A DNA stretch of 64,000 bases from contig JBNJFY010000001.1 of assembly GCA_051747265.1 (NCBI GenBank), positions 62,001-126,000 of the forward strand, read 5' to 3'. Of the stretch, positions 35,079-43,426 are shown piece after piece (within the stretch, counting starts at the first letter, position 1; each line of letters starts with the position of its first letter). Under the pieces are notes generated by a model, which saw only the letters and a list, made by a program, of their open reading frames with translations, was not told where the DNA came from and searched no databases. The position numbers and the translations under genes are program-made. The stretch comes from JBNJFY01 sp051747265 (GTDB lineage Bacteria > Bacteroidota > Rhodothermia > Balneolales > Balneolaceae).

Positions 35079-36455
35079 ATGCGACTATCTAGCCGACTTG
35101 TCCGCACCTTCTGTTTAGCCCTTCTGTTCATAAGCACCGGCACTTGGGCCCTTCAGGCCCAGCAACCTATTGGACCAGAACTTCCTCATCTGCTCCCCAT
35201 GCAGGAACGTGCTGAGGTGATGGATCAATGGCTGGATCACCGGCTGGATACCATCATGCCCGAATTGATGCGCGAGCACGATATCGATATGTGGGTGCTG
35301 ATCAGCCGGGAGTACAACGAAGATCCGGTACTGCTGACCATGCTTCCCGCTACCTGGCAGTCCGCACGTCGGCGTACCATGATGGTATTCCACGACAACG
35401 GCAAATCGGTGGAACGAATTGCCGTAGCTCGCTATGATATTGGCTCACTGTTTAAAAGCGTGTGGGATAAGGAGCAGCAACCGGATCAGTGGAAGCGACT
35501 GGCGGAAATCATTGAAGAGCGCGATCCGAATCAGATTGGGATCAACACTTCGGAGACCTTTGCATTGGCCGACGGGCTTCCCCATACCGAATACAAGCTG
35601 TTGAAAGAAGCGCTGCCCAGAAAGTACGAGCGGCGTCTGGTGTCCGCCCAACCACTGGCCATTGGCTGGCTGGAAACACGCAGCGAGCCGGAGATGAGCG
35701 TCTATCCTCAGATTGTGCGCACCGCGCATCATATCATCGCTCAGGGATTATCCGATAAAGTCATCCAACCGGGCGTAACCACTACGGAAGATGTGCAGTG
35801 GTGGTACCGCGATCGGATCCGGGAATTGAAACTAACTGCCTGGTTCCACCCCAGTGTTTCGGTGCAGCGCAAAGAGGATCCCGAACATAGTGGTGACTTC
35901 TCATCCAAAGACGGTCCGACGGTTATCCAATCCGGCGATCTCATTCATATCGACTTTGGCATCACTTATTTGGGGTTGAATACGGACACCCAGCAGCATG
36001 CCTACGTTCTCCGACCGGGTGAAACGGAAGCGCCGGAAGGATTGCGCAATGCGTTGGCCAAAGGAAATGAGTTGCAGGATTTCTTGACCAACGCTTTTGA
36101 AACGGGTCGCTCGGGCAACGATATTTTGAAACAAGCACTTAATGACGCCAAAGCGGCCGGATTGCGTCCCAGTATCTATACACACCCCATCGGCTATCAT
36201 GGTCACGCGGCCGGACCCACCATCGGACTCTGGGATCAACAGGATGGCGTACCGGGCGCAGGCGATTATAAGCTCCGACCCAACACCGCCTACTCCATCG
36301 AGCTGAATGTCACCGAGACCATTCCCGAATGGAATAAAGATGTGCGTATCATGCTGGAGGAAGATGCCTTTTTCGATGGTGAAACGGTGCGCTATATCGA
36401 TGGGCGCCAGAAGGCGTTGTGGTTGATTCCGCGGCCATCGGGCGTAAATAAGTAA
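35079..36455 (+). CDS. Secreted M24-family Xaa-Pro aminopeptidase
   Basis: This 458-residue exported metallopeptidase has a signal peptide (about 1-28, WALQAQ). A creatinase-like N-terminal domain precedes a pita-bread catalytic domain. Metal ligands are visible in order: Asp in HIDFGITYLGL, Asp in NTDTQQHAY, His in THPIGYHGHAAGPTIG, Glu in SIELNV and Glu in IMLEEDAF. It should remove N-terminal residues from peptides with proline at position two, in the periplasm. The ATG at 35079 was chosen over 35022 because it starts the signal peptide. Confidence 0.87.
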   Translation: MRLSSRLVRTFCLALLFISTGTWALQAQQPIGPELPHLLPMQERAEVMDQWLDHRLDTIMPELMREHDIDMWVLISREYNEDPVLLTMLPATWQSARRRTMMVFHDNGKSVERIAVARYDIGSLFKSVWDKEQQPDQWKRLAEIIEERDPNQIGINTSETFALADGLPHTEYKLLKEALPRKYERRLVSAQPLAIGWLETRSEPEMSVYPQIVRTAHHIIAQGLSDKVIQPGVTTTEDVQWWYRDRIRELKLTAWFHPSVSVQRKEDPEHSGDFSSKDGPTVIQSGDLIHIDFGITYLGLNTDTQQHAYVLRPGETEAPEGLRNALAKGNELQDFLTNAFETGRSGNDILKQALNDAKAAGLRPSIYTHPIGYHGHAAGPTIGLWDQQDGVPGAGDYKLRPNTAYSIELNVTETIPEWNKDVRIMLEEDAFFDGETVRYIDGRQKALWLIPRPSGVNK

Positions 36456-36772
36456 TATGCAACGCTGGACCCCTCAGTCCAGCCGAATCAAACTCAATAA
36501 CCTTTTCACCCACTCCCGGCTGGACAGCTCCCCTACGAGGGGAGCGGCGGTTGGTAGGCTAATAGTTCGTTTAGAGCTGATTTACAGCTCCTATTCAATT
36601 GCACTGAATTCCCAATGTTGACCTCCAAGTTACCTAGTGCCCCAAAACGCCGTTCCCCTCAAAGGGGAACTCCCATTGAGCAAAGCGAAATGGGTAAGGG
36701 GTCCAACGATAAAGGCACAGGAAAATGGCGTACTACTGTGGTTTGCTGCACAGTAGCTTTCATACACTGCTA
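36456..36772. repeat. Dispersed CTGGAC...GGGAGCGG repeat, copy 1
   Basis: No gene is supported. CTGGACCCCTCAGTCCAG near 36464 forms a small hairpin; CCCGGCTGGACAGCTCCCCTA and GGGGAGCGGCGGTTGG follow at about 36514-36553. A second part at about 36640-36712 has CGCCGTTCCCCTC, AGGGGAACTCCC and GGGTAAGGGGTCCA. Both parts are repeated at 40168-40445, and a fragment occurs at 44977-45030. Close to the next gene, CTACTGTG/CACAGTAG (about 36732-36755) forms an 8-bp stem that could end the minus-strand transcript. Confidence 0.6.
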
Positions 36773-37312
36773 CTATTTGAATAAATCGTAAATACGAATG
36801 GAGAGATTCCCGTTCAGGATGTACTTCTCATTCGTGCCGTATCTGCCGGTAACATCCAAGCCAATTCCACCAAGAGCACTACCCAGTGTAAATTGCTTCT
36901 CAATACCTATACCGGTACCAAGCAATAATGATTTATCTAAATCAAGGTCTAAGGGACCAAATGTTGAGGACGCAGTATTATATTCTAACGTTAAAGGAGC
37001 ATATAATTTAAGATTGGTATCTAGTTGGTAAAAGAAGTATTGACCTTCAATACCATACACTCCACTGTACATCAAATTATGCTTCTGTAGACCAGTCATG
37101 AATGCTTCTTTAGTATGAACATATCTAGATGCACGAAACGACCATCGAAACCGCTCCCCATCCCACATCGTTAAGCCAATCCCATTTCCAATATTACTTC
37201 CATAGAAACTTACCCCAATGGTGGCACCTTTTTCCTGGCCATTTTGTCCAATAGCAGGTATAGAAATACTGAGCAAGATGATCGTTAATAATATCAAAAA
37301 ACTCTTATTCAT
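36773..37312 (-). CDS. Secreted protein of unknown function, beta-barrel-like
   Basis: This 179-residue protein has a signal peptide (about 1-22, SIPAIGQ). The rest is short alternating hydrophobic strands and aromatic residues (GVSFYGSNIGNGIGLTMW, then RWSFRASRYV, and a C-terminal ISIRIYDLFK-like strand ending LSIRIYDLF). This is the pattern of small outer-membrane beta-barrels or porin-like proteins. It lies 31 bases after the DUF4249-like lipoprotein gene on the same strand, so the two may act together at the outer membrane. No family is recognised. Confidence 0.65.
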   Translation of the reverse strand: MNKSFLILLTIILLSISIPAIGQNGQEKGATIGVSFYGSNIGNGIGLTMWDGERFRWSFRASRYVHTKEAFMTGLQKHNLMYSGVYGIEGQYFFYQLDTNLKLYAPLTLEYNTASSTFGPLDLDLDKSLLLGTGIGIEKQFTLGSALGGIGLDVTGRYGTNEKYILNGNLSIRIYDLFK

Positions 37313-37343
37313 TGTTATGATACAGGTTTAGGAAAATTATTAT

Positions 37344-38489
37344 TTATTCATTTTCTGGAGGAGTCCAATCTACCGAGTCCGGATCCCATGTTCGCACGGC
37401 TTTCATTACCGTGGTTTCATAATCAGTGCTCATCCCCCCAAACACTCCAATCACCTTACGCTCACGCCAGGAAAGGGTATCTCCACTTGGACCAACGGGT
37501 TTAATATTCGAAGTCTTGAAATAGTAGTTTGTATCTTGGGAAAAAAAGGCATCGTTTCTTCGATCCATGTATTTGTACCAATCGGTATCATCAGGAGTAA
37601 ATGCCTGTGTAAATATTTGCTTATAATATTTCGTCAAATCCTCATTCAATTGACTTACTCGACCCCACACTCTGGCATGGTACAGCAAAGGCTCGGTCGA
37701 ATACCGGATCCAATACGGACCAAAATCTACCATATCTCTAGCTACCAATTCATCATTTACAGCAATCGTATAATTACTACCTTTCCTCAAATATGGACCC
37801 GCATACTCGTATGGAAAATCTCCTTTTTCAACATCAAAGTACATATGATCATCTTCATGATTCCATTGACCCACAAATAGCAATGCATCTTTACTCAAAT
37901 CAATTGGCATTTTTATCATACCACTATCTTCATAGTAGGTACCTGTCTCAAATAAGCCCAGCTTAGGTTTGGCAATAATAGTATCCGGTACATGCCAGTC
38001 CACTTGTTCCGGAATCGTGGTTTCTGCTCGGTATTGTTCACCGTCCAGGGTTACCTCCAGAGTATAGGTCTTTCCAGTGGCGATCTGAATTTCATCATGC
38101 ACATCCTTATATACACCTTCCCCTATGTTGGTCAGCTGAATAGTCTGAAGATTTCCCTTCCACTCATATTTCACCTCCACTTGAGCATCGTTTTGATGAT
38201 ACAGTTGAAAGCTCATATGACTGGAATGCTTGCTGACCAATCCATCAATGATGGGCCTCCAGATTTTAGTAAATTCGGGTTTGATATAGTTTTCTTCTTT
38301 GACATCGATAGCTCGACCTACATAGACTTCCAACGGTTTATCCACCACGGTATCATCCGTACCTTCCATCACTGACACAATGAATGGCGTCTGATCGGGA
38401 ATCATTTTGCGTTCAGGTATGTCGTTATTACTGGTAGTGCATCCAGTTAGAAGGCCAATCACAAATAAAACTGCTAATGTTCTTTTCAT
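37344..38489 (-). CDS. DUF4249-like lipoprotein
   Basis: This 381-residue protein has a lipoprotein signal with lipobox LTGC (Cys17). An Ig-like N-terminal region contains LTNIGEGVYKDVHDEIQIATGKTYTLEVTLDGEQYRAETTIP, the strand pattern of DUF4249-type proteins. The C-terminal GVFGGMSTDYETTV also fits. Such proteins in Bacteroidota are often linked to outer-membrane systems, but the function is unknown. The start codon is only six bases after a perfect 14-bp hairpin (38496-38525) that would cover the ribosome-binding region, so translation may be controlled. Confidence 0.75.
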   Translation of the reverse strand: MKRTLAVLFVIGLLTGCTTSNNDIPERKMIPDQTPFIVSVMEGTDDTVVDKPLEVYVGRAIDVKEENYIKPEFTKIWRPIIDGLVSKHSSHMSFQLYHQNDAQVEVKYEWKGNLQTIQLTNIGEGVYKDVHDEIQIATGKTYTLEVTLDGEQYRAETTIPEQVDWHVPDTIIAKPKLGLFETGTYYEDSGMIKMPIDLSKDALLFVGQWNHEDDHMYFDVEKGDFPYEYAGPYLRKGSNYTIAVNDELVARDMVDFGPYWIRYSTEPLLYHARVWGRVSQLNEDLTKYYKQIFTQAFTPDDTDWYKYMDRRNDAFFSQDTNYYFKTSNIKPVGPSGDTLSWRERKVIGVFGGMSTDYETTVMKAVRTWDPDSVDWTPPENE

Positions 38490-38495
38490 AATAAT

Positions 38496-38525
38496 AAGCC
38501 GGATAGTATGGATACTATCCGGCTT
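38496..38525 (-). promoter_or_regulatory. Perfect 14-bp hairpin immediately before DUF4249-like gene
   Basis: AAGCCGGATAGTAT pairs with ATACTATCCGGCTT around a two-base loop. It fills most of the 48-base gap between the split protein and the DUF4249-like gene and ends six bases before that gene's ATG. No T-run follows on the minus strand, so it is less a terminator than an occluding or mRNA-processing structure. Confidence 0.65.
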
Positions 38526-38537
38526 CCTAAGCTAACT

Positions 38538-39302
38538 TTATGGTCTATATATTTTTTTGACTTTTACTACATATCCATCCTGTGATATTACTTTTGAATA
38601 ACCAGATACACTCCCTCCAGTATTCCTTAAATCTATCCCACGAATACCACTTCGAGCAATTAAATCATCACTGCTTCCCCACCAATGACTGTTGGTTAAA
38701 AACTTTGTATCCAACCAACTATAATCATTCGTTCCAATATTAAAAGTACCTATGGATTTTGTGATTTTGTCATCTCTACGGTGACTGTGCTTCCAATATT
38801 TTTTGTCATCTTCAATCAAAACAGACCGTTTGAGCTTATTAGTCAATTTGACAAATGGGAAATAGTCTACATCTGGATCTCCCCCCATATTTAGAAAGTC
38901 ATACTCTACTCCAGCCTTATTAATATCTGGAACTATATATGTTTTTCCATCGGCAGCAGGACTTTCGCCAGCATAGTAATAATCATCGAAAATATATTTT
39001 ATATAACGGGTAAATGCCCGATCATAGTTATTATCAGTATCATCATTATCGACAATCATCTGAACTTCAGGTGCACCATCGCCATCACCAATTTTATGCA
39101 GTGTTATAGACTCTAGTGCTAAGTAGTAGCCATCTGGGTAAGAAGAGCCGCCATCGTCATCGCCTCCACCGCCGCCGGATCCACCGCCGCCGCAGGTATC
39201 ACAGGGATCAATATTAGTTGGGGTAATGTACAAGAGTTCATTACTGGCTGCTCGTTTAGCTTTTCCTGACCACTCTAGAGAAGCATCTTCATATATGGTC
39301 AC
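38538..39302 (-). CDS. C-terminal part of split protein with poly-glycine linker
   Basis: This 254-codon segment lacks a signal peptide and its GTG start is only two codons after the in-frame stop, so it is more likely the remainder of the upstream ORF than an independent gene. It contains a cysteine pair and glycine run (CDTCGGGGSGGGGGDDDGG, about 34-52). A mixed alpha/beta C-terminal domain rich in Asp, Tyr and Trp follows (NDYSWLDTKFLTNSHWWGS). No homologous family is recognised. It is followed by the hairpin and the DUF4249-like gene. Confidence 0.55.
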   Translation of the reverse strand: MTIYEDASLEWSGKAKRAASNELLYITPTNIDPCDTCGGGGSGGGGGDDDGGSSYPDGYYLALESITLHKIGDGDGAPEVQMIVDNDDTDNNYDRAFTRYIKYIFDDYYYAGESPAADGKTYIVPDINKAGVEYDFLNMGGDPDVDYFPFVKLTNKLKRSVLIEDDKKYWKHSHRRDDKITKSIGTFNIGTNDYSWLDTKFLTNSHWWGSSDDLIARSGIRGIDLRNTGGSVSGYSKVISQDGYVVKVKKIYRP

Positions 39303-39308
39303 TTCAGT

Positions 39309-39812
39309 TTAAATGGTTGAATCAGCCAAATTAGTGGCTGGAATTGTCACTGGCCAGATATCATTACCATCTTCATCTTCAGTGACATAAAACTTGTCTA
39401 CATTGTAAGCGATCCAAACATTTTCTTCGGATAGCTGAGCATCTCCACCTGCTTTATATTTGCCAGGAGCTAAATGATTAGTGATAGATAGCGTTATATT
39501 TTCTACCGTACCATTCTCTTCAACTACTGAATAAACAGGCACGTCAGACGTACTTCCAGATTTCGACTTTGTATCATCGAGATTGGATATTGGCTGTATA
39601 AAGAATCCATCTTTTGATGAACGTTTGCCCTTATATTCACGTAGTAGAGTCTCTCGATTTTTGTAGACTACATCATTGACTTTTTTAAGAACAGGAGCTT
39701 TTAATGTATAAAAAGCTTCCGCTTCAATACGTTCTCCCTTGATTTCTGATTCGTCAATTTTGTTTACGCTATTGGTTAAAGAATCTCCGCATCCACTAAT
39801 GGTTAGTAGCAC
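39309..39812 (-). CDS. N-terminal part of split lipoprotein
   Basis: This 167-codon segment starts at a GTG that encodes only VLLTISGCGDS before the cysteine, too short for a signal peptide. It shows a lipobox (TISGC), a lysine/glutamate-rich region (about 17-80), and a beta-rich end (ENITLSITNHLAPGKYKAGG, then VWIAYNVDKFYV). It ends in ADSTI-stop. The downstream frame continues without shift. The family is unknown. A complete signal sequence is available only if the AAGT tract changes length. Confidence 0.55.
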   Translation of the reverse strand: MLLTISGCGDSLTNSVNKIDESEIKGERIEAEAFYTLKAPVLKKVNDVVYKNRETLLREYKGKRSSKDGFFIQPISNLDDTKSKSGSTSDVPVYSVVEENGTVENITLSITNHLAPGKYKAGGDAQLSEENVWIAYNVDKFYVTEDEDGNDIWPVTIPATNLADSTI

Positions 39813-39816
39813 GGTT

Positions 39817-39844
39817 AAGTAAGTAAGTAAGTAAGTAAGTAAGT
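39817..39844. repeat. Tetranucleotide microsatellite (AAGT)7
   Basis: Seven perfect AAGT copies. On the coding (minus) strand they read (ACTT)7, between ATG 39859 and the lipobox. Translated in either productive frame the tract encodes a hydrophobic Tyr-Leu-Leu-Thr repeat, fitting the h-region of a signal peptide. Changes by one unit shift frame; changes by three units change length by four residues. Confidence 0.95.
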
Positions 39845-39859
39845 GTACTTTCCTCTCAT

Positions 39860-40476
39860 TGGTAATCTATTTTATTAACCCTCTGATTTGAAGACCGTTA
39901 GGTTAATACACTCTAATGTTTTTTACAAGCTTAAACAACGATTCTAATCTTGTTCCCAATAACAATTAAATATTGAACAATTCAGTATAAGAGAGCTTAT
40001 TTTTTTACACAGATATACAAAAGCATTACATGCAACTTCTCTAACGTGTATTAATTGAGGGTGGCAGACTTCATCCCAAAATGCAGCTCATTGGTACTCA
40101 CTTCCCAACTTTTCTCAGTTCATGCTGTACGGCTCAACTAAAATCAGCCATTACTGTAATCTCAGCTGGATCGACAGAACCCCTCAGTCCAGCCGATTTG
40201 GCTCCCAACCCTTCGCCACTCACTCCCGGCTGGACGGCTCCCCTACGATGGGAGCGGTGGTTGGTGGTTTCTAGATAATTCGTAGCTGTTTCAAATCTAT
40301 TTCCCATAAGCATAGATAATCTACACTAAACACTAACCTGCCATTGCAACCTAACGCCGTTCCCCTCACAGGCCTGTCACGGGAATGCGGGAGGAACTCC
40401 GCCGAAAGCGGTAAGGGGTCCAGGACCAAGGGTCCAGCGGTAAGGACCCCTGATCTCATTTCCCTATATTCCGCCT
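39860..40476. repeat. Intergenic region with dispersed repeat copy 2
   Basis: No gene is supported. The second copy of the 36456 repeat lies at 40168-40270 (CCCTCAGTCCAGCCG, then ACTCCCGGCTGGACGGCTCC and GGGAGCGGTGGTTGGTGG) and 40342-40445 (CGCCGTTCCCCTC, GCCGAAAGCGGTAAGGGGTC). The AT-rich part 39860-40060 should hold the promoter of the phase-variable lipoprotein gene. Confidence 0.55.
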
Positions 40477-41697
40477 ATGAAAAAACACGATATCATTATC
40501 ATTGGCGGTGGCGCGGCGGGACTCACTGCCGGTTACTTTGCCGGATTGGAATCCGACAACGTTTTGGTGTTGGAGCGCACGGATAAAGCGGGCAAGAAAA
40601 TTCTTATTTCGGGGGGAACCCGGTGCAATATTCTTCCCGTGCGCATGGAGTATGACGATTACTTCACCGACTCCTCGGTCAACCTGATGAAGCACATTTT
40701 CAAATCGTGGTCGCTGGAGCGCTGCAAAGATTGGCTCACCTATGAGATCGGGCTGGATTTGAGTTGTGAAACCGAAACCAACAAATGGTTTCCCAGCAGT
40801 AATTCAGCCAAGGAAGTCCGCAACAAACTGCTCCGAGCCATGGAAAATGTGGGCACACAGATTCGTTACAATCAAAAAGTGGTGGCGCTGCGTCGTGAAT
40901 CTGATGAACACTGGACCATCCAAACTGAAGCCGGTGAAGAACATCACACCCGCAAGGTGATCATCGCTACGGGCGGGCTTTCTATCCCTACTATGGGCAC
41001 CGATGGACTGGGGCACCGCGTGTTGCTACAATTAGGCCTGCAGCTGCGCGATACCTATCCGGCGTTGACGCCCCTGCTCTGTGAGCATCCGGGGGATGAA
41101 TCCCTGGCTGGTATTTCTTTGGAGTGCCAAGTTACCGCTTCCGGATCCGGCGAGACCTATACCGCTAAACGCACCGGCTTTCTGTTTACTCACAACGGGA
41201 TCAGCGGTCCGGCTGTGCTGGATAGCTCGCATGTCATTATCAAAAGTGGATTCGGCAAACAGTCTGATTTTCGAGTGAATTGGCTGCGCATGGATCCGCG
41301 CGCGGTGGATCAGTGGCTGCAGGAGGTGACCGGCAAGGTAGTCAATAGTTTGAAGGAGCAGTTGCCTGCACGACTGGCTGATGCGCTATGTAGTGAACTA
41401 GGCCTGCTAGATCGCTATGGCTCGGAACTCCGCAAGGAGGAGCGCAAACGACTGGTGGATCAACTCACCGATTACCGGTTCATCATCACCGGCACGTTAG
41501 GGTACAAAAAAGCCGAAGTGACCGGCGGCGGCTTGCCATTGGAACGCATCGACACGGCCAGCATGGAATCCAAACAGTTTCCGGGTCTCTACTTTTGCGG
41601 TGAAGTTTTGGATGTATTCGGACGAATCGGGGGTTTTAACTTTTATTGGGCGTGGCTCACCGGTCGGTTGTCGGGAATGCGGGCGGGTACTCAGTAG
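40477..41697 (+). CDS. BaiN/HI0933-type NAD(P)/FAD-dependent flavoprotein
   Basis: This 406-residue protein has an N-terminal dinucleotide loop IIGGGAAGLTAGYFAG and the HI0933/YhiN signature KAGKKILISGGTRCN. VIIATGGLSIPTMGTDG, FTHNGISGPAVLDSS and the C-terminal FCGEVLDVFGRIGGFNFYWAWLTG follow. This is the complete pattern of the family. Members are soluble flavoproteins of poorly defined redox function; one relative takes part in bile-acid 7-dehydroxylation. It stands alone and no partner is visible. Confidence 0.92.
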   Translation: MKKHDIIIIGGGAAGLTAGYFAGLESDNVLVLERTDKAGKKILISGGTRCNILPVRMEYDDYFTDSSVNLMKHIFKSWSLERCKDWLTYEIGLDLSCETETNKWFPSSNSAKEVRNKLLRAMENVGTQIRYNQKVVALRRESDEHWTIQTEAGEEHHTRKVIIATGGLSIPTMGTDGLGHRVLLQLGLQLRDTYPALTPLLCEHPGDESLAGISLECQVTASGSGETYTAKRTGFLFTHNGISGPAVLDSSHVIIKSGFGKQSDFRVNWLRMDPRAVDQWLQEVTGKVVNSLKEQLPARLADALCSELGLLDRYGSELRKEERKRLVDQLTDYRFIITGTLGYKKAEVTGGGLPLERIDTASMESKQFPGLYFCGEVLDVFGRIGGFNFYWAWLTGRLSGMRAGTQ

Positions 41698-41733
41698 AAC
41701 CGCTAGTAATCAGATAAGAATTTACCATGCACG

Positions 41734-41826
41734 AATTGGTGACAACCTCTCAACGCTGTCAAGAATCGCTGTCGCGATACGTTGACAGGTATTGGGTAGA
41801 AGCTAACTGATATGCGTTGTCAGGTT
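41734..41826. repeat. CAACGCTGTCAAG-type dispersed repeat
   Basis: CAACGCTGTCAAGAATCGC and TGTCGCGAT.CGTTGACAGG pair imperfectly with each other. The segment is the reverse complement of sequence at about 7158-7205. A related block lies at 43256-43395 (AACCTGACAGCGCACACCAAGC, CTGTCAGCGTTG). It occupies the short gap between the flavoprotein and the convergent ATPase gene. Confidence 0.6.
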
Positions 41827-41842
41827 TGGGGTGGTGGACCGT

Positions 41843-43012
41843 TTACGTAAACTGTTTTTCCAAATGGGTGATTAATTCCCGAAGTGATACCACATCAATG
41901 CCTGGTTTCATGGGAAAGCCTTCTTCGATCGGACTCACCACAAAGGTTTCATCGGGATCAATATCATCCAAAGCTGAATAGGTCCCTTTTGCCAAGGTGG
42001 GTGATAGTGATGCTTTACATTCTAAGGCAATGGTTCGTGATCCGTCTTCCAGTACAAAATCCACCTCATTGCCATTACTGCTTCGGTAAAATGAGTATGA
42101 CAATCGGGGAAAATGACCAATCACATTAATCAATACGGTGGTCTCCCAAAGTGAACCAAACACGGGATGTCCGGTTAGCTCCTCAAAGTTTTTAAGATTT
42201 AATAAGGCCGCCGTCAAACCGGTATCACTAATGTAAACTTTGGGAGACTTGATCAATCGTTTCTTTGTATTCCCCCCATAGGGTGGAACCTGCTCAAGCA
42301 TGTAAGTGCTTTCTAATAAATTGATATACTTGCGTACGGTAGTGTGGCTGATTCCCAATGAATCCCCCAATTTACTGTAATTAGCGGTTTGACCATTGGT
42401 ATGTGCCAACATTTGCCAGAGCTTTCTCATGGTGACCGGGGTAAAACCTCCGAAGAAACGCAGATCACGTTCCAAAAACGTATCGATAAAATCCAACCGC
42501 CACTCGACAGAATCTTCATCTGAGCTAGCAAGGTAACTTCGGGGAAATCCACCTCGATTTAGATATCGCTCTATGGTGCCTTCGTTATTGATTTCACTCC
42601 ATAAAAAAGGTGTTAATCGTTTGAAACTGATCCGTCCTGCTAATGATTCTGAACTCTGCTTGATCAATTCCCGTGAAGCGGACCCTAAAATCAAATACAT
42701 TCCCGGCCGATCATGCTTGTCAATTATGCTACGCAGAATGGGAAACAGTTCCGGTTTTCGCTGGATCTCATCCAAACAGATCAATCGATCGTGTTGTGTG
42801 CTTAGAAACCACTCGGGATCATCCAACTTACGTAAGTCTGAAGGGCGTTCGAGATCTAAATATAGCGCACTTTCGTACTCCTCCATTACTTTTTGTGCCA
42901 ACGTTGACTTACCGCATTGACGTGGTCCGAGTAAGGCCACCGAGGGGGATCGGTTTAATGCGCTTTGTATTTCGCTACTCGTCCATCTGGGAATGAGGCT
43001 TGCCATATCCAT
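41843..43012 (-). CDS. AAA ATPase with DUF4143 domain
   Basis: This 389-residue protein has an N-terminal P-loop ATPase (Walker A GPRQCGKST, about residues 30-38; LICLDEIQRKPELFPILR as Walker B; LILGSASREL as sensor). A winged-helix-like middle part with TANYSKLGDSLGISHTTVRKYI follows. The C-terminal DUF4143 domain has the PD-(D/E)XK-like pattern NEVDFVLEDGSRTIALECKAS. The family is abundant in Bacteroidota, and its role is not established. The upstream region carries at least two TTGAAA-N7-TTTCAA palindromes that may be operators bound by its HTH. Start is MDMASLIPRW; Met3 is also possible. Confidence 0.9.
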   Translation of the reverse strand: MDMASLIPRWTSSEIQSALNRSPSVALLGPRQCGKSTLAQKVMEEYESALYLDLERPSDLRKLDDPEWFLSTQHDRLICLDEIQRKPELFPILRSIIDKHDRPGMYLILGSASRELIKQSSESLAGRISFKRLTPFLWSEINNEGTIERYLNRGGFPRSYLASSDEDSVEWRLDFIDTFLERDLRFFGGFTPVTMRKLWQMLAHTNGQTANYSKLGDSLGISHTTVRKYINLLESTYMLEQVPPYGGNTKKRLIKSPKVYISDTGLTAALLNLKNFEELTGHPVFGSLWETTVLINVIGHFPRLSYSFYRSSNGNEVDFVLEDGSRTIALECKASLSPTLAKGTYSALDDIDPDETFVVSPIEEGFPMKPGIDVVSLRELITHLEKQFT

Positions 43013-43017
43013 GTAAT

Positions 43018-43098
43018 TTGAAACCTAAACTTTCAATCTGCATAAATATACAGCATCCAACACTCATTTTCTATGCAAATTGAAACCAAAACTTTCAA
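43018..43098. promoter_or_regulatory. Paired TTGAAA-N7-TTTCAA palindromes upstream of AAA/DUF4143 gene
   Basis: TTGAAACCTAAACTTTCAA at 43018-43036 and TTGAAACCAAAACTTTCAA at 43080-43098 are 62 bases apart, and both are followed by a (C/T)T(G/A)CAT extension. The first lies six bases upstream of the start codon. A shorter form without spacer, TTGAAACTTTCA, is at 43227-43238. They are candidate operators or autoregulatory sites. Confidence 0.6.
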
Positions 43099-43426
43099 TT
43101 TACATCATTTGTAAGCACAACCAAACTTACCATCTTGCTGTTTAGCTACCAGAAGACATTTAAAACTTCTTGTTATTGTGATCAGAGTACAGCGGAGTGT
43201 GGTCCCCCCTGCTTTATTGTGTGATATTGAAACTTTCATATTCCATTTATACGAATTGGTAACGACCCCTCAACGCTGACCGGAGATGGCTGCTTCCGTT
43301 GGACGCAGCCATCACGCTGCAAGGTTAGAAGCAAACCTGACAGCGCACACCAAGCATCGCGCCGGTGTTCCTGTCAGCGTTGATAATGCATTATAGCGCG
43401 TAACAACGCCGTCCAGTTGTAGTTGT
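43099..43426. repeat. Intergenic region with dispersed CTGTCAGCGTTG repeat
   Basis: No gene is supported. At 43256-43395 there is a repeat block related to 41734-41826 and 7158-7266 (ACGAATTGGTAACGACC, CAACGCTGACCGG, AACCTGACAGCGCACACCAAGC, CCTGTCAGCGTTG), with a strong inner hairpin GATGGCTGC/GCAGCCATC around 43291-43313. Confidence 0.6.

Larger units (their letters stand above)
38538..39859 (-). pseudogene. Phase-variable-looking lipoprotein gene, currently out of frame and split by a stop
   Basis: Two same-frame parts are separated only by TAA at 39311-39309: a first part (39812-39309, 167 codons from a GTG) and a second part (39302-38538, 254 codons from a GTG). Joined they give an exported protein with a glycine-rich linker (CDTCGGGGSGGGGG) and a C-terminal domain of unknown family. 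The first part has a lipobox (TISGC) but no full signal peptide. Upstream, ATG at 39859 begins a fitting leader but is two bases out of frame, because (AAGT)7 at 39817-39844 lies between. Eight or five copies would restore MRGKYTYLLT...ISGC. As assembled the gene should not yield a lipoprotein. Confidence 0.6.
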
